Source: IOR16 sp963521065 | GTDB lineage: Bacteria > Bacillota > Clostridia > Peptostreptococcales > Anaerovoracaceae | Direction: 5' to 3' | Length of the DNA: 64,000 bases | NCBI GenBank assembly: GCA_963521065.1 | Contig: CAUQTI010000001.1 | Coordinates: 124,001-188,000 of the forward strand | Position numbers and translations under genes: made by a program | Part shown: positions 36,310 to 45,062 of the stretch, piece after piece | Numbering within the stretch: the stretch's first letter is position 1 | Layout: the number at the start of each line of letters is the position of its first letter | Notes under the pieces: model-generated | The model's input: only the letters and a program-made list of their open reading frames with translations | Told to the model about the DNA's origin: nothing | Database searches by the model: none

Positions 36310-37143
36310 ATGGGAATCAAAAAGTATAAACCGACCTCTCCTGGAGTAAGAGGGATGACGGTTTCCACATTTGAAGAAATCACTACAAGTACACCGGAGA
36401 AATCTTTAACAGTCACATTGAAGAAGAATGCCGGAAGAAATGTAAGAGGAAAGATCACCGTAAGACATAGAGGCGGTGGCGCAAGAACAAAATACAGAAT
36501 CATTGATTTTAAGAGAACAAAGGATGGAATTCCTGGAAAAGTTTCTACAATTGAGTATGATCCGAACAGAAGCGCAAACATCGCATTGATCGTTTACGCA
36601 GACGGTGAAAAAAGATACATCATTGCACCGCATAAGTTAAACGTTGGTGATGTTGTATTCTCCGGTCCTGATTCAGATATCAAAATTGGAAATGCACTTC
36701 CTCTTAAGAACATCCCGGTTGGTACCGTGATTCACTGTATCGAATTGAAAGCTGGAAAGGGCGCACAGCTCGTTCGTTCTGCAGGTAACGGCGCACAGTT
36801 GATGGCAAAAGAAGGAAACTACTGTCAGGTAAGACTGCCGTCCGGAGAAGTTCGCAAGATTAGAATGGAATGCAGAGCAACCATCGGTGAAGTCGGCAAT
36901 CTTGATCATGCAAATATCATGATTGGTAAAGCCGGAAGAAAAAGACATATGGGCATTCGACCAACTGTCAGAGGTTCCGTAATGAACCCGAACGATCACC
37001 CTCATGGTGGTGGTGAAGGTAAAGCTGGTATCGGACGCGTCAGCCCGGTTACTCCTTGGGGTAAGCCTGCGCTTGGATACAAGACAAGAAAGAAGAACAA
37101 AGCTTCAAATCAATATATCGTAAAAAAACGTAACGAAAAATAG
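36310..37143 (+). CDS. rplB: 50S ribosomal protein L2
   Basis: Core large-subunit protein needed for subunit joining and peptidyl transfer. 277 residues. It contains the conserved HRGGGARTKYR and MNPNDHPHGGGEGKA segments; the histidine of the latter is the one implicated in peptidyl transfer. AAGGAGG precedes the ATG. Confidence 0.98.
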   Translation: MGIKKYKPTSPGVRGMTVSTFEEITTSTPEKSLTVTLKKNAGRNVRGKITVRHRGGGARTKYRIIDFKRTKDGIPGKVSTIEYDPNRSANIALIVYADGEKRYIIAPHKLNVGDVVFSGPDSDIKIGNALPLKNIPVGTVIHCIELKAGKGAQLVRSAGNGAQLMAKEGNYCQVRLPSGEVRKIRMECRATIGEVGNLDHANIMIGKAGRKRHMGIRPTVRGSVMNPNDHPHGGGEGKAGIGRVSPVTPWGKPALGYKTRKKNKASNQYIVKKRNEK

Positions 37144-37163
37144 TTGAGGGGAGGATAAATTAA

Positions 37164-37445
37164 ATGGGTAGATCGCTAAAAAAAGGCCCTTTCGTCAATG
37201 CAAAGCTTCTGAAAGCAATTGAAGGACTGAATGCAGTAAACGAAAAGAAGGTATTAAAGACATGGTCAAGACCATCAACTATATTTCCGCAGATGGTAGG
37301 ACACACAATTGCTGTACATGACGGGAAAAAACACGTTCCAGTGTACGTCACTGAAGATATGGTAGGACACAGACTCGGTGAGTTTGCGCCTACAAGAAAC
37401 TATAGAGGACATGCGGCAGATAAATCCTCTAAAGTAAAGAGATAA
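37164..37445 (+). CDS. rpsS: 30S ribosomal protein S19
   Basis: Small-subunit head protein that contacts L5 across the subunit bridge. 93 residues (MGRSLKKGPFVNAKL... HRLGEFAPTRNYRGHAADK), full length. GGGGAGG precedes the ATG. Confidence 0.98.
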   Translation: MGRSLKKGPFVNAKLLKAIEGLNAVNEKKVLKTWSRPSTIFPQMVGHTIAVHDGKKHVPVYVTEDMVGHRLGEFAPTRNYRGHAADKSSKVKR

Positions 37446-37462
37446 GAAAGGAGATATGAAAA

Positions 37463-37795
37463 ATGGAAGCAAAAGCAGTTGCAAAATACGTTAGAATGTC
37501 TCCGATTAAGCTTAAGCCTGTTACTGATTTAGTAAGAGGAAAGAGCCTGCAAGAGGCGCTGACTATTTTAAAATTTACTCCGGGTAAAGGTGCGGAGTTG
37601 ATAGAGAATGTAGTAAAATCTGCAGCAGCAAACGCAGAGAACAACCACGATATGGACGTCGATAAGCTTTATGTTGCTGAAGTGTATGCACACCAGGGTC
37701 CAACCATGAAAAGATGGAGAGCTGGATCTCAGGGACGTGCATCCGTTATTCTTAAGAGAAGCAGCCACATTGGCGTAACACTAAAGGAAAAATAA
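37463..37795 (+). CDS. rplV: 50S ribosomal protein L22
   Basis: Tunnel protein whose hairpin meets that of L4 at the constriction. 110 residues; the hairpin segment GPTMKRWRAGSQGRA is intact. AAAGGAG precedes it. An out-of-frame ATG at 37455 is not used. Confidence 0.97.
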   Translation: MEAKAVAKYVRMSPIKLKPVTDLVRGKSLQEALTILKFTPGKGAELIENVVKSAAANAENNHDMDVDKLYVAEVYAHQGPTMKRWRAGSQGRASVILKRSSHIGVTLKEK

Positions 37796-37819
37796 TTTTC
37801 AGGACAGGAGGTTTATTGA

Positions 37820-38689
37820 ATGGGTCAGAAAGTAAGTCCGCATGGATTAAGAGTGGGCGTTATAAAAGACTGGGATTCCAAATGGTATGCAGATAAGAAA
37901 AACTTTGCTGATTATCTGGTAGAAGATCAGAAAATCAGAGAATTCGTAAAGAAAAAACTTTATGCAGCTGGAGTTTCTAAAGTCGTAATTGAAAGAGCAG
38001 CAAACAACCAGTTAAAGATTTCCGTACTGACTGGTAAGCCAGGTATGGTAATCGGACGTGGTGGAGACGGCATTGACCAGTTAAAGCTTGCGGTTGAGAA
38101 ATTAGCGAAGAAGACGACACAGATCAATATCGTAGAAGTAAGAAGAACTGAACTGGATGCACAGCTGACCGCAGAGAGCATTGCACAGGCATTGGAAAAG
38201 AGAATTTCCTTCCGTAGAGCAATGAAGCAGGCAATCGGCAGAACTATGAAAGCTGGCGCAAAGGGAGTTAAAATCGTAGTTTCCGGCCGTGTTGGCGGTG
38301 CAGAAATTGCTAGAAGCGAAAAATATAGCGAGGGTAACGTGCCTCTACACACCCTAAGAGCAGATATTGGATATGGTTTTACAGAAGCAGACACTACTTA
38401 CGGAAAAATTGGTGTAAAGGTTTGGATTAACCATGGAGAAATTCTGACAAAGGGCTTAAAGAGCAGTTTGCCGGAAGAATCACCAAAGCCAGAAGGCCGT
38501 AGGAATAATCGCAATAATGACAGACCTAGAAGAGACCGAAATGATCGCAACGATCGCAGAGGTCCTAGAGGCGACAGAGATTTCAAGGAAGAAAAGAAAT
38601 TTATAAATCCTAGAAAGCGCCCTGCAAAACCGGCACAACCGGCTCCGCAAGAAGAAGCAGTTGTAGAAGCTGTAAGCACAGAGGAATAA
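37820..38689 (+). CDS. rpsC: 30S ribosomal protein S3, with C-terminal extension
   Basis: mRNA-entry protein with KH domain (GMVIGRGGDGIDQLK) and C-terminal S3 domain. At 289 residues it is about 65-70 residues longer than usual. The extra tail (from about residue 218) is rich in Arg, Asn and Asp (GRRNNRNNDRPRRDRNDRND) and then in Pro, Ala and Glu, so it is probably disordered and RNA-binding. The reading frame is clean to the stop and the next ribosome binding site follows normally, so it is not a frameshift artefact. Confidence 0.96.
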   Translation: MGQKVSPHGLRVGVIKDWDSKWYADKKNFADYLVEDQKIREFVKKKLYAAGVSKVVIERAANNQLKISVLTGKPGMVIGRGGDGIDQLKLAVEKLAKKTTQINIVEVRRTELDAQLTAESIAQALEKRISFRRAMKQAIGRTMKAGAKGVKIVVSGRVGGAEIARSEKYSEGNVPLHTLRADIGYGFTEADTTYGKIGVKVWINHGEILTKGLKSSLPEESPKPEGRRNNRNNDRPRRDRNDRNDRRGPRGDRDFKEEKKFINPRKRPAKPAQPAPQEEAVVEAVSTEE

Positions 38690-38715
38690 TCGTCAGAGAA
38701 AGGAGGAGAGAAACG

Positions 38716-39150
38716 ATGTTAATGCCAAAAAGAGTAAAACGTCGTAGAGTCCACAGAGGAAGAATGAAAGGCGTAGCAACTAAAGGCAATACCATTACTT
38801 ATGGAGTATATGGATTAGTTGCACAAGAATGTGGTTGGATTCGTTCAAATCAAATAGAAGCCGCTCGTATCGCGATGACAAGATCCATCAAGAGAGGCGG
38901 AAAAGTATACATTAAAATTTTCCCGCATAAGTCCGTAACAAAGAAACCAGCTGAAGTACGTATGGGTTCCGGTAAAGGTGCTCCTGAGTATTGGGTAGCG
39001 GTTGTAAAGCCGGGCAGAGTTATGTTCGAAATTGAGGGTGTATCTGAAGCAGCAGCAAGAGAAGCGATGCGCCTTGCAATGCACAAGCTCCCTGTAAAGT
39101 GTAAATTTGCCATCAAAGGCCAAGAGTTAGCAGAAGGTGGTGAAGCGTAA
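38716..39150 (+). CDS. rplP: 50S ribosomal protein L16
   Basis: Organises the A-site tRNA region of the large subunit. 144 residues (MLMPKRVKRRRVHRGRMKG... GSGKGAPEYWVAVVKPGRV), typical length. GAGGAGAG precedes the ATG. The stop overlaps the rpmC start by one base. Confidence 0.98.
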   Translation: MLMPKRVKRRRVHRGRMKGVATKGNTITYGVYGLVAQECGWIRSNQIEAARIAMTRSIKRGGKVYIKIFPHKSVTKKPAEVRMGSGKGAPEYWVAVVKPGRVMFEIEGVSEAAAREAMRLAMHKLPVKCKFAIKGQELAEGGEA

Positions 39151-39353
39151 TGAAAATTGAAAACATTAGAAATATGTCTGAGGTTGAACTGAACGCAGAG
39201 GTAAAGAAGCTTAAGAACGAGTTATTTAACTTGAGATTCCAGCATGTAACTGGTCAGTTAGAAAACCCTATTAAATTGAGAGATGTCAAGAAGGATATCG
39301 CTCGAGTAAAGACAATCTTAAGACAAAAACAGCTTAAGAAGGTAGAAGGTTAA
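39150..39353 (+). CDS. rpmC: 50S ribosomal protein L29
   Basis: 67-residue coiled-coil protein beside the tunnel exit (MKIENIRNMSEVELNAEVKKL... RLRDVKKDIARVKTIL-like). Its start overlaps the rplP stop (TAATG), so translation is coupled. Confidence 0.97.
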   Translation: MKIENIRNMSEVELNAEVKKLKNELFNLRFQHVTGQLENPIKLRDVKKDIARVKTILRQKQLKKVEG

Positions 39354-39372
39354 CCGGAAGGAGGGTGCAAAC

Positions 39373-39630
39373 ATGTTAGACAGAAACAGAAGAAAGACAA
39401 AAGTTGGATTCGTGACGAGCGATAAAATGGATAAGACAATTGTTGTCGCCGTGGAGCAGTCCGTCAGACATTCCCTTTACGGAAAATCAGTAAAGCGAAC
39501 GAAGAAATTCAAAGCACATGATGAAGAAAATCAGTGCAATATCGGAGATAAAGTAAGAATTATGGAAACAAGACCTCTAAGCAAAGATAAGAGATGGAGA
39601 CTTGTAAGCATAATCGAGAAGGTAAAATAG
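39373..39630 (+). CDS. rpsQ: 30S ribosomal protein S17
   Basis: 85-residue OB-fold 16S rRNA-binding protein (RRKTKVGFVTSDKMDKTIVVAVE... IMETRPLSKDKRWRLV). AAGGAGGG precedes the ATG. Confidence 0.97.
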   Translation: MLDRNRRKTKVGFVTSDKMDKTIVVAVEQSVRHSLYGKSVKRTKKFKAHDEENQCNIGDKVRIMETRPLSKDKRWRLVSIIEKVK

Positions 39631-39648
39631 TAGAAGGAGGCACCAATT

Positions 39649-40017
39649 ATGATTCAGCCGGAAAGCAGATTGAAAGTTGCTGATAATTCAGGCGCTAAGG
39701 AATTATTGTGTATCCGTATTCTTGGCGGAACAAGCCGTAAGTACGCGAACATTGGCGATATTATCGTATGTGCCGTTAAAGATGCTACACCTGGTGGTGT
39801 TGTAAAGAAGGGTGACGTTGTAAAGGCCGTAGTTGTACGTACTTGCAAAGGCGCCAGAAGAATTGACGGCAGTTATGTGAAGTTTGATCAAAACGCAGCA
39901 GTAATTATTAAAGATGACAAGAATCCTGTAGGAACTCGTATCTTCGGACCTGTTGCAAGAGAACTAAGAGATAAGAGCTTCATGAAAATCGTGTCTTTGG
40001 CACCTGAAGTACTTTAA
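39649..40017 (+). CDS. rplN: 50S ribosomal protein L14
   Basis: 122-residue large-subunit protein at the interface, also contacted by the silencing factor RsfS in other bacteria. Conserved MIQPESRLKVADNSGAKELL and GTRIFGPVARELR are present. GAAGGAGG precedes it. Confidence 0.98.
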   Translation: MIQPESRLKVADNSGAKELLCIRILGGTSRKYANIGDIIVCAVKDATPGGVVKKGDVVKAVVVRTCKGARRIDGSYVKFDQNAAVIIKDDKNPVGTRIFGPVARELRDKSFMKIVSLAPEVL

Positions 40018-40031
40018 TAGGAGGTGAAAAG

Positions 40032-40337
40032 ATGCAAATTAAAAAAGATGATACAGTACTCGTAATTACTGGAAAAGATAAAGGTAAAAAAGGTAAAGTC
40101 TTAAAGGTATTCCCTAAGACTGAAAGAGTCATCGTAGAAGGTGTGAACATCCAAACAAAGCATCAGAAGCAGACTAGAACAGCGCAGAGCGAAATTAAGC
40201 ATCAGGAAGGCCCTGTTCATGCTTCCAACGTAATGTTCTACGATACAAAGGCCAAGGCTCCAACCAGAATTGGATACAAGGTTGAGAACGGTCAGAAAAA
40301 GAGAGTATCCAAAAAAACAGGCCAGGTTTTGGACTAA
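40032..40337 (+). CDS. rplX: 50S ribosomal protein L24
   Basis: 101-residue KOW-domain assembly initiator (DDTVLVITGKDKGKKGKVLKV). Length and motif are typical. ATAGGAGGTG precedes the ATG. Confidence 0.97.
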   Translation: MQIKKDDTVLVITGKDKGKKGKVLKVFPKTERVIVEGVNIQTKHQKQTRTAQSEIKHQEGPVHASNVMFYDTKAKAPTRIGYKVENGQKKRVSKKTGQVLD

Positions 40338-40361
40338 TCAGGTTGAAAGGAGGGAATCATC

Positions 40362-40904
40362 TTGGTAGTTAGACTAAGAGATAAATATAAGAGTGAAGTA
40401 TTTAACGGCTTAATGGATAAGTTTAAATACAAGAACGTTATGGAAGTTCCTAAGTTAGAGAAGATCACCATTAACATGGGACTTGGAGATTCCAAAGACA
40501 ATACAAAATTGGTAGAAATGGCAATTGATGAATTGGCTTTAATCAGCGGGCAGAAGCCAGTTGCTACAAAAGCGAGAAAATCCATTGCAAACTTTAAGCT
40601 TAGACAGGGAATGACGATCGGCACGAAAGTGACGCTGAGAGGCGAAAAAATGTATGAATTTGCTGATAAATTCTTTAACATTGCACTTCCTCGTGTAAGA
40701 GACTTTAAAGGTGTAAACAAGAATTCCTTTGATGGAAGAGGAAATTATTCCATGGGTATTAAGGAACAATTGGTTTTCCCTGAAATCACCTATGACAAGG
40801 TGGAAAAAATCAGAGGTATGAATATCGTATTTACAACAACGGCAAAGACGGACGAAGAAGCACAGTCTCTTTTAGAGTTGCTGGGCATGCCGTTTGAAAA
40901 ATAG
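40362..40904 (+). CDS. rplE: 50S ribosomal protein L5
   Basis: 180-residue 5S rRNA-binding protein. It starts at TTG behind AAAGGAGGG, giving (M)VVRLRDKYKSEV. Conserved KITINMGLGD and RDFKGVN segments are present. First gene of the spc part in which a non-ATG start is used. Confidence 0.97.
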   Translation: MVVRLRDKYKSEVFNGLMDKFKYKNVMEVPKLEKITINMGLGDSKDNTKLVEMAIDELALISGQKPVATKARKSIANFKLRQGMTIGTKVTLRGEKMYEFADKFFNIALPRVRDFKGVNKNSFDGRGNYSMGIKEQLVFPEITYDKVEKIRGMNIVFTTTAKTDEEAQSLLELLGMPFEK

Positions 40905-40916
40905 TAGGAGGGAATT

Positions 40917-41102
40917 ATGGCAAAGACATCTCTCAAAGTAAAGCAACAGAGAAAAGCAAAGTACAGTACACGGGAATACACCAGATGCAGAATCTGTGGA
41001 AGACCGCATGCTTATTTAAGAAAATACGGTATTTGCCGTATTTGTTTCAGAGAATTGGCTTATAAAGGAGAAATTCCTGGAGTAAGAAAAGCCAGCTGGT
41101 AG
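40917..41102 (+). CDS. rpsN: 30S ribosomal protein S14, zinc type
   Basis: 61 residues, the short zinc-binding form of S14 with CRICG and CRICF pairs forming one zinc site. It follows rplE by 12 bp behind AGTAGGAGG. The zinc form is usual in clostridia. Confidence 0.98.
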   Translation: MAKTSLKVKQQRKAKYSTREYTRCRICGRPHAYLRKYGICRICFRELAYKGEIPGVRKASW

Positions 41103-41129
41103 TATGAGAAGGAAGGAGGCACTTGAACT

Positions 41130-41528
41130 ATGACTATGACAGATCCTATAGCAGATATGCTTACAAGAATCAGAAATGCCAACACTGTAGGACACGCTAC
41201 CGTTGACATCCCTGCGTCTAAAATGAAGAAAGCGATTGCTGGAATTCTAACCGAGCAGGGTTATATCAAAGGATATGATGTAATAGAAAACGAAGTGCAG
41301 GACGTAATTCGAGTTCAGATGAAATACGGTACTGACAAAGAAAGAGTAATTAGTGGAATTAAAAAAATCTCTAAACCGGGATTAAAAGTATATGTAAAAA
41401 GCGGCGAGGTGCCTAAGGTGCTTGGTGGCTTAGGAATTGCAATCATCTCGACATCAAAGGGATTGATCAGCGACAAGGACGCCAGAGCACTGGGTGTCGG
41501 CGGCGAAGTCATCTGCTACGTTTGGTAA
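41130..41528 (+). CDS. rpsH: 30S ribosomal protein S8
   Basis: 132-residue 16S rRNA-binding protein (MTMTDPIADMLTRIRNAN... GVGGEVICYVW). In E. coli S8 represses the spc operon. GAAGGAGG lies 12 nt before the first ATG; a second ATG two codons on would give a slightly shorter form. Confidence 0.98.
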   Translation: MTMTDPIADMLTRIRNANTVGHATVDIPASKMKKAIAGILTEQGYIKGYDVIENEVQDVIRVQMKYGTDKERVISGIKKISKPGLKVYVKSGEVPKVLGGLGIAIISTSKGLISDKDARALGVGGEVICYVW

Positions 41529-41556
41529 CAAGAGAAGGAATTAGGAGGTATAGCAA

Positions 41557-42105
41557 ATGTCAAGAATAGGCAAGCTCCCTGTAACGATTCCTGCTGGTGT
41601 CGAAGTAAAAATCAGTGACAGCAACCTTGTTACTGTTAAAGGACCAAAGGGAGAGCTGCAGGAGCAGATTAGCAATTTAATAAAGGTAGAAGTGAAGGAC
41701 GGTGTACTAACCGTTTCTAGAGAAAGCGACGCGAAGGAAGCAAGATCCGCACACGGACTTTCCAGAACTTTGATTGACAATATGGTTCAGGGAGTTGTAA
41801 ACGGATTTGAGAAGAAGCTTCAATTAGTAGGCGTTGGTTATAAAGCAGAGAAAAAGGGTCAGCTACTTGTTCTGAACCTAGGATATTCACATCCAATCGA
41901 AATGCCGGATCCGGAAGGCATCCAGACGGAGGTTACTTCTCCAACGGAACTTACGGTAAAGGGAATCAGCAAAGCACTTGTTGGAAACTATGCAGCCAAC
42001 ATTCGTAAGTGGAGAAAACCAGAACCTTATAAGGGTAAGGGTGTTCGCTATACGGATGAGGTCGTTCGCAGAAAAGAAGGCAAGGCCGGTGCTAAGAAAA
42101 AATAG
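41557..42105 (+). CDS. rplF: 50S ribosomal protein L6
   Basis: 182-residue protein at the base of the factor-binding stalk (MSRIGKLPVTIPAGVEV... EPYKGKGVRYTDEVVRRKEGK). Full length, behind TTAGGAGG. Confidence 0.98.
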   Translation: MSRIGKLPVTIPAGVEVKISDSNLVTVKGPKGELQEQISNLIKVEVKDGVLTVSRESDAKEARSAHGLSRTLIDNMVQGVVNGFEKKLQLVGVGYKAEKKGQLLVLNLGYSHPIEMPDPEGIQTEVTSPTELTVKGISKALVGNYAANIRKWRKPEPYKGKGVRYTDEVVRRKEGKAGAKKK

Positions 42106-42121
42106 GAAGGAGTGAATAGAA

Positions 42122-42490
42122 ATGGCAAAAAAAGATAGTAGAAATGATAGACGTCTGGCAAGACATGCCAGAGTTAGAAGAGATGTATCTGGAACTCCTG
42201 AAAGACCGAGAATGTGCGTATACAGAAGCATAAAGAATATCTCCGTGCAGATTATCGATGATGTTGCCGGAAAGACTTTAGCGGCAGCTTCTTCTTTGGA
42301 TAAAGACATTAAAGCACAGGCTGCTTATGGCGGAAACAAAGAGGCTGCAAAGCTTGTAGGCGCTGCAATTGCAAAGATAGCTTTAGCGAAAGGTATCGAA
42401 ACAGTAAGCTTCGACAGAGGCGGATTCTTATATCACGGAAGAGTGAAAGAATTAGCTGATGGTGCTCGTGAAGCTGGACTCAAATTCTAA
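42122..42490 (+). CDS. rplR: 50S ribosomal protein L18
   Basis: 122-residue 5S rRNA-binding protein (RPRMCVYRSIKNISVQIIDD... FDRGGFLYHGRVKELADGAREAGL). Full length. AGGAAGGAG precedes it. Confidence 0.98.
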   Translation: MAKKDSRNDRRLARHARVRRDVSGTPERPRMCVYRSIKNISVQIIDDVAGKTLAAASSLDKDIKAQAAYGGNKEAAKLVGAAIAKIALAKGIETVSFDRGGFLYHGRVKELADGAREAGLKF

Positions 42491-42506
42491 CAGGAGGAGG
42501 AACAGA

Positions 42507-43010
42507 ATGCGAAATATGATTGATGCATCGAAGCTGGACTTAAAAGAATCGATCGTAAACATCAGAAGAGTTGCGAAGGTTGTTAAAGGCGGTAAGAATT
42601 TCCGTTTCAGCGTAACGGTAGTAATCGGTGACGGTGAAGGCCATGTAGGCTGCGGACTTGGAAAAGCCCAGGAAATTCCTGAAGCAGTAAGAAAAGCGAT
42701 TGAAGATGCAAAGAAGAATTTAATTTTCGTTCCAATGGTTGGAACAACTGTACCACATAGATCTTTGGGTGTATTCGGCGCAGGAAGGGTATTAATTATG
42801 CCTGCTGCACAGGGTACCGGAGTGATTGCCGGTGGTTCTGTCCGTACCGTTTTGGAACATGCCGGACTAAAAGATGTAAGAGCGAAGTCAATTGGTTCTA
42901 ATAATAATGGGAATATGGCCTACGCAACTATCGAAGGCCTGAGAGACCTGAAAACACTTGAACAGGTATGCAGACTAAGAGGAAAAACGAAAGAAGAAAT
43001 CTTAGGATAA
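42507..43010 (+). CDS. rpsE: 30S ribosomal protein S5
   Basis: 167-residue decoding-fidelity protein (LKESIVNIRRVAKVVKGGKNF... GSNNNGNMAYATIEGL). I chose the ATG at 42507 behind AGGAGGAGG. An in-frame ATG at 42459 lies inside rplR and would add a non-homologous N-terminus. Confidence 0.97.
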   Translation: MRNMIDASKLDLKESIVNIRRVAKVVKGGKNFRFSVTVVIGDGEGHVGCGLGKAQEIPEAVRKAIEDAKKNLIFVPMVGTTVPHRSLGVFGAGRVLIMPAAQGTGVIAGGSVRTVLEHAGLKDVRAKSIGSNNNGNMAYATIEGLRDLKTLEQVCRLRGKTKEEILG

Positions 43011-43024
43011 GGAGGAAACGCGAA

Positions 43025-43207
43025 ATGGCTAATAAAACAGTGAAAATTACACTGGTTAAGAGTGTAATCGGCGCTTCCCCTGCTCAGAGAAAAGTGGTAG
43101 AAGCGTTAGGACTAAGAAAAATTCGACACACAGTCGAGCTCCCAGATACACCGCAGACACGCGGGGCTGTAGCAAAAGTATCACATCTTTTAAAAGTAGA
43201 AGATTAA
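43025..43207 (+). CDS. rpmD: 50S ribosomal protein L30
   Basis: 60 residues (MANKTVKITLVKSVIGASPAQRK... RGAVAKVSHLLKVED). The ATG at 43025 follows AAGGAGG. A longer in-frame start inside rpsE is rejected for lack of homology. Confidence 0.97.
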   Translation: MANKTVKITLVKSVIGASPAQRKVVEALGLRKIRHTVELPDTPQTRGAVAKVSHLLKVED

Positions 43208-43225
43208 GAATGGGGGTGTATTAGA

Positions 43226-43666
43226 ATGAAACTACATGAATTGAAAGCAGCAGAAGGTTCCACTAAGAAACCTAAGAGAAAAGGAAGAGGTACTGCGACC
43301 GGTCAGGGTAAAACTGCCGGAAGAGGTATGAACGGTCAGAATTCCAGAAGCGGCGGCGGTGTTCGTCTTGGATTTGAAGGTGGTCAGATGCCACTGTACC
43401 GTAGAATTCCAAAGAGAGGTTTTACAAACATCTGGAGAAAAGAATATGTAGGCGTGAATGTAGAAGCCTTAAACATATTTGAAGATGGAACCGTGGTTAC
43501 ACCTGAGCTGCTCATGGAAAAAGGACTTGCAAAGCAGGTTGTTGGCGGTATTAAGATTCTAGGAGAAGGAACACTCGAGAAGAAGGTAACCGTAAAGGCT
43601 CAGAAATTTAGTAAAACAGCAATAGAAAAAATCGAGTCTGCCGGAGGAAAGGCAGAGGTGATCTAA
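43226..43666 (+). CDS. rplO: 50S ribosomal protein L15
   Basis: 146 residues with the Gly/Arg-rich N-terminal extension (KPKRKGRGTATGQGKTAGRG) and C-terminal globular domain. It ends one base before secY, so the two are probably coupled. Confidence 0.98.
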   Translation: MKLHELKAAEGSTKKPKRKGRGTATGQGKTAGRGMNGQNSRSGGGVRLGFEGGQMPLYRRIPKRGFTNIWRKEYVGVNVEALNIFEDGTVVTPELLMEKGLAKQVVGGIKILGEGTLEKKVTVKAQKFSKTAIEKIESAGGKAEVI

Positions 43667-43667
43667 T

Positions 43668-44954
43668 ATGAGCATGATAAAGACAATGGCTCAAGCTTGG
43701 AAAATTTCAGACATTCGAAAAAAGATCTTATTCACTGTGATGATGATGGTAGTTTTTCGTTTGGGATCAAACATACCTGTACCGGGTATCGACAGAGCGA
43801 CGCTTGCACAGTTATTTAACTCAAGCGATGCTGGATTGTTCGGATTGTTTGACCTATTTTCCGGCGGTGCGTTCAGTAACTTTACCATTTTTGCTCTAAG
43901 CATCACACCGTATATTACGGCATCGATTATTCTTCAGTTGCTTACAATTGCAATCCCCCGTTTGGAGGAGCTGGCAAAAGAAGGCACAGAAGGAAAGAAA
44001 AAAATTGCACAGTACACAAGATATTTAACCGTTGTTCTGGCTTTAGTTCAGGCAATCGGGCTTACAGTCGGGCTATTCCGCCAGGCATTAGTAAGCACAG
44101 ATATTTTTTCTGTTATCGTCATCGTTATGACCCTATCAGCAGGTACGGCATTCCTGATGTGGCTTGGTGAACAGATTAATGAAAAAGGAATCGGAAACGG
44201 TATCTCTTTAATTATCTTTGCCGGAATCGTATCCAGAATGCCAGGCGGTATTGGGCAGACATGGACGAAGCTCCAGGCTGGTGATGTAACTTGGCTGTCC
44301 GTTATTCTCTTCATTTTATTTGCATTTGTTGTTGTAATCGGTATTGTACTGGTTCAGCAGGGACAGAGAAAGATTCCTGTTCAGTATGCAAAGAGAGTGG
44401 TTGGAAGAAAAATGTACGGTGGGCAGAGTACACACATTCCAATGAAAGTAAATCAGGCAGGTGTTATTCCGGTTATCTTTGCGATTTCCCTGCTTCAATT
44501 CCCTTTGACCATGACTTATTTCTGGCCGAATACGGGATTTGCTAATTTTGTGCATGCATGGCTTTCACCGGCGGCTCCGTCACCGGGAATTTGGCTGTAT
44601 GCCTCTTTGGATGTACTTTTGATTATCTTTTTCACGTATTTTTATACGGCAGTTACTTTTAATCCAATGGAAGTAGCTGATAACATGAAAGCAAACGGTG
44701 GATTTATTCCTGGGATTCGTCCGGGACGTCCAACCATTGATTATTTAAATAAAGTTATGACAAGAATTACTTTCGTGGGAGCCGTTTTTTTAGCTGCCAT
44801 TGCCATTATGCCGACGCTTTTACAGCAGTTTACACATTTACAGATCGGCTTTGGAGGAACTTCACTTCTTATCGCAGTCGGTGTTGCACTGGATACGATG
44901 AAGCAGTTAGAATCCCAAATGGTGATGAGAAATTATCAGGGCTTCCTGAAATAA
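43668..44954 (+). CDS. secY: Protein translocase subunit SecY
   Basis: Channel of the Sec translocon in the cytoplasmic membrane. 428 residues with about ten membrane helices. Conserved features are GSNIPVPGID near the N-terminus, QINEKGIGNGISLIIF, the cytoplasmic loop with QQGQRKIPVQYAKR that contacts the ribosome and SecA, and PGIRPGRPT. It serves the exported proteins seen elsewhere in the window. Confidence 0.98.
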   Translation: MSMIKTMAQAWKISDIRKKILFTVMMMVVFRLGSNIPVPGIDRATLAQLFNSSDAGLFGLFDLFSGGAFSNFTIFALSITPYITASIILQLLTIAIPRLEELAKEGTEGKKKIAQYTRYLTVVLALVQAIGLTVGLFRQALVSTDIFSVIVIVMTLSAGTAFLMWLGEQINEKGIGNGISLIIFAGIVSRMPGGIGQTWTKLQAGDVTWLSVILFILFAFVVVIGIVLVQQGQRKIPVQYAKRVVGRKMYGGQSTHIPMKVNQAGVIPVIFAISLLQFPLTMTYFWPNTGFANFVHAWLSPAAPSPGIWLYASLDVLLIIFFTYFYTAVTFNPMEVADNMKANGGFIPGIRPGRPTIDYLNKVMTRITFVGAVFLAAIAIMPTLLQQFTHLQIGFGGTSLLIAVGVALDTMKQLESQMVMRNYQGFLK

Positions 44955-44955
44955 T

Positions 44956-44994
44956 ACACCCCCTCTGTTTTCTGTGAAAACAGTAGGCAGGTGT
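44956..44994 (+). promoter_or_regulatory. Hairpin in the secY-adk gap
   Basis: An outer helix ACACC/GGTGT encloses the perfect stem CTGTTTTC-TGT-GAAAACAG (44965-44983). No T-run follows. It may protect or process the mRNA between secY and adk. A smaller stem, TTAGT-GGG-ACTAA, lies at 45023-45035. Confidence 0.4.
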
Positions 44995-45062
44995 CTCGTC
45001 AGCGATTCCCTAAAACCAGTGGTTAGTGGGACTAAGTGGCGCAGTGAATGGAGGATATAGAA

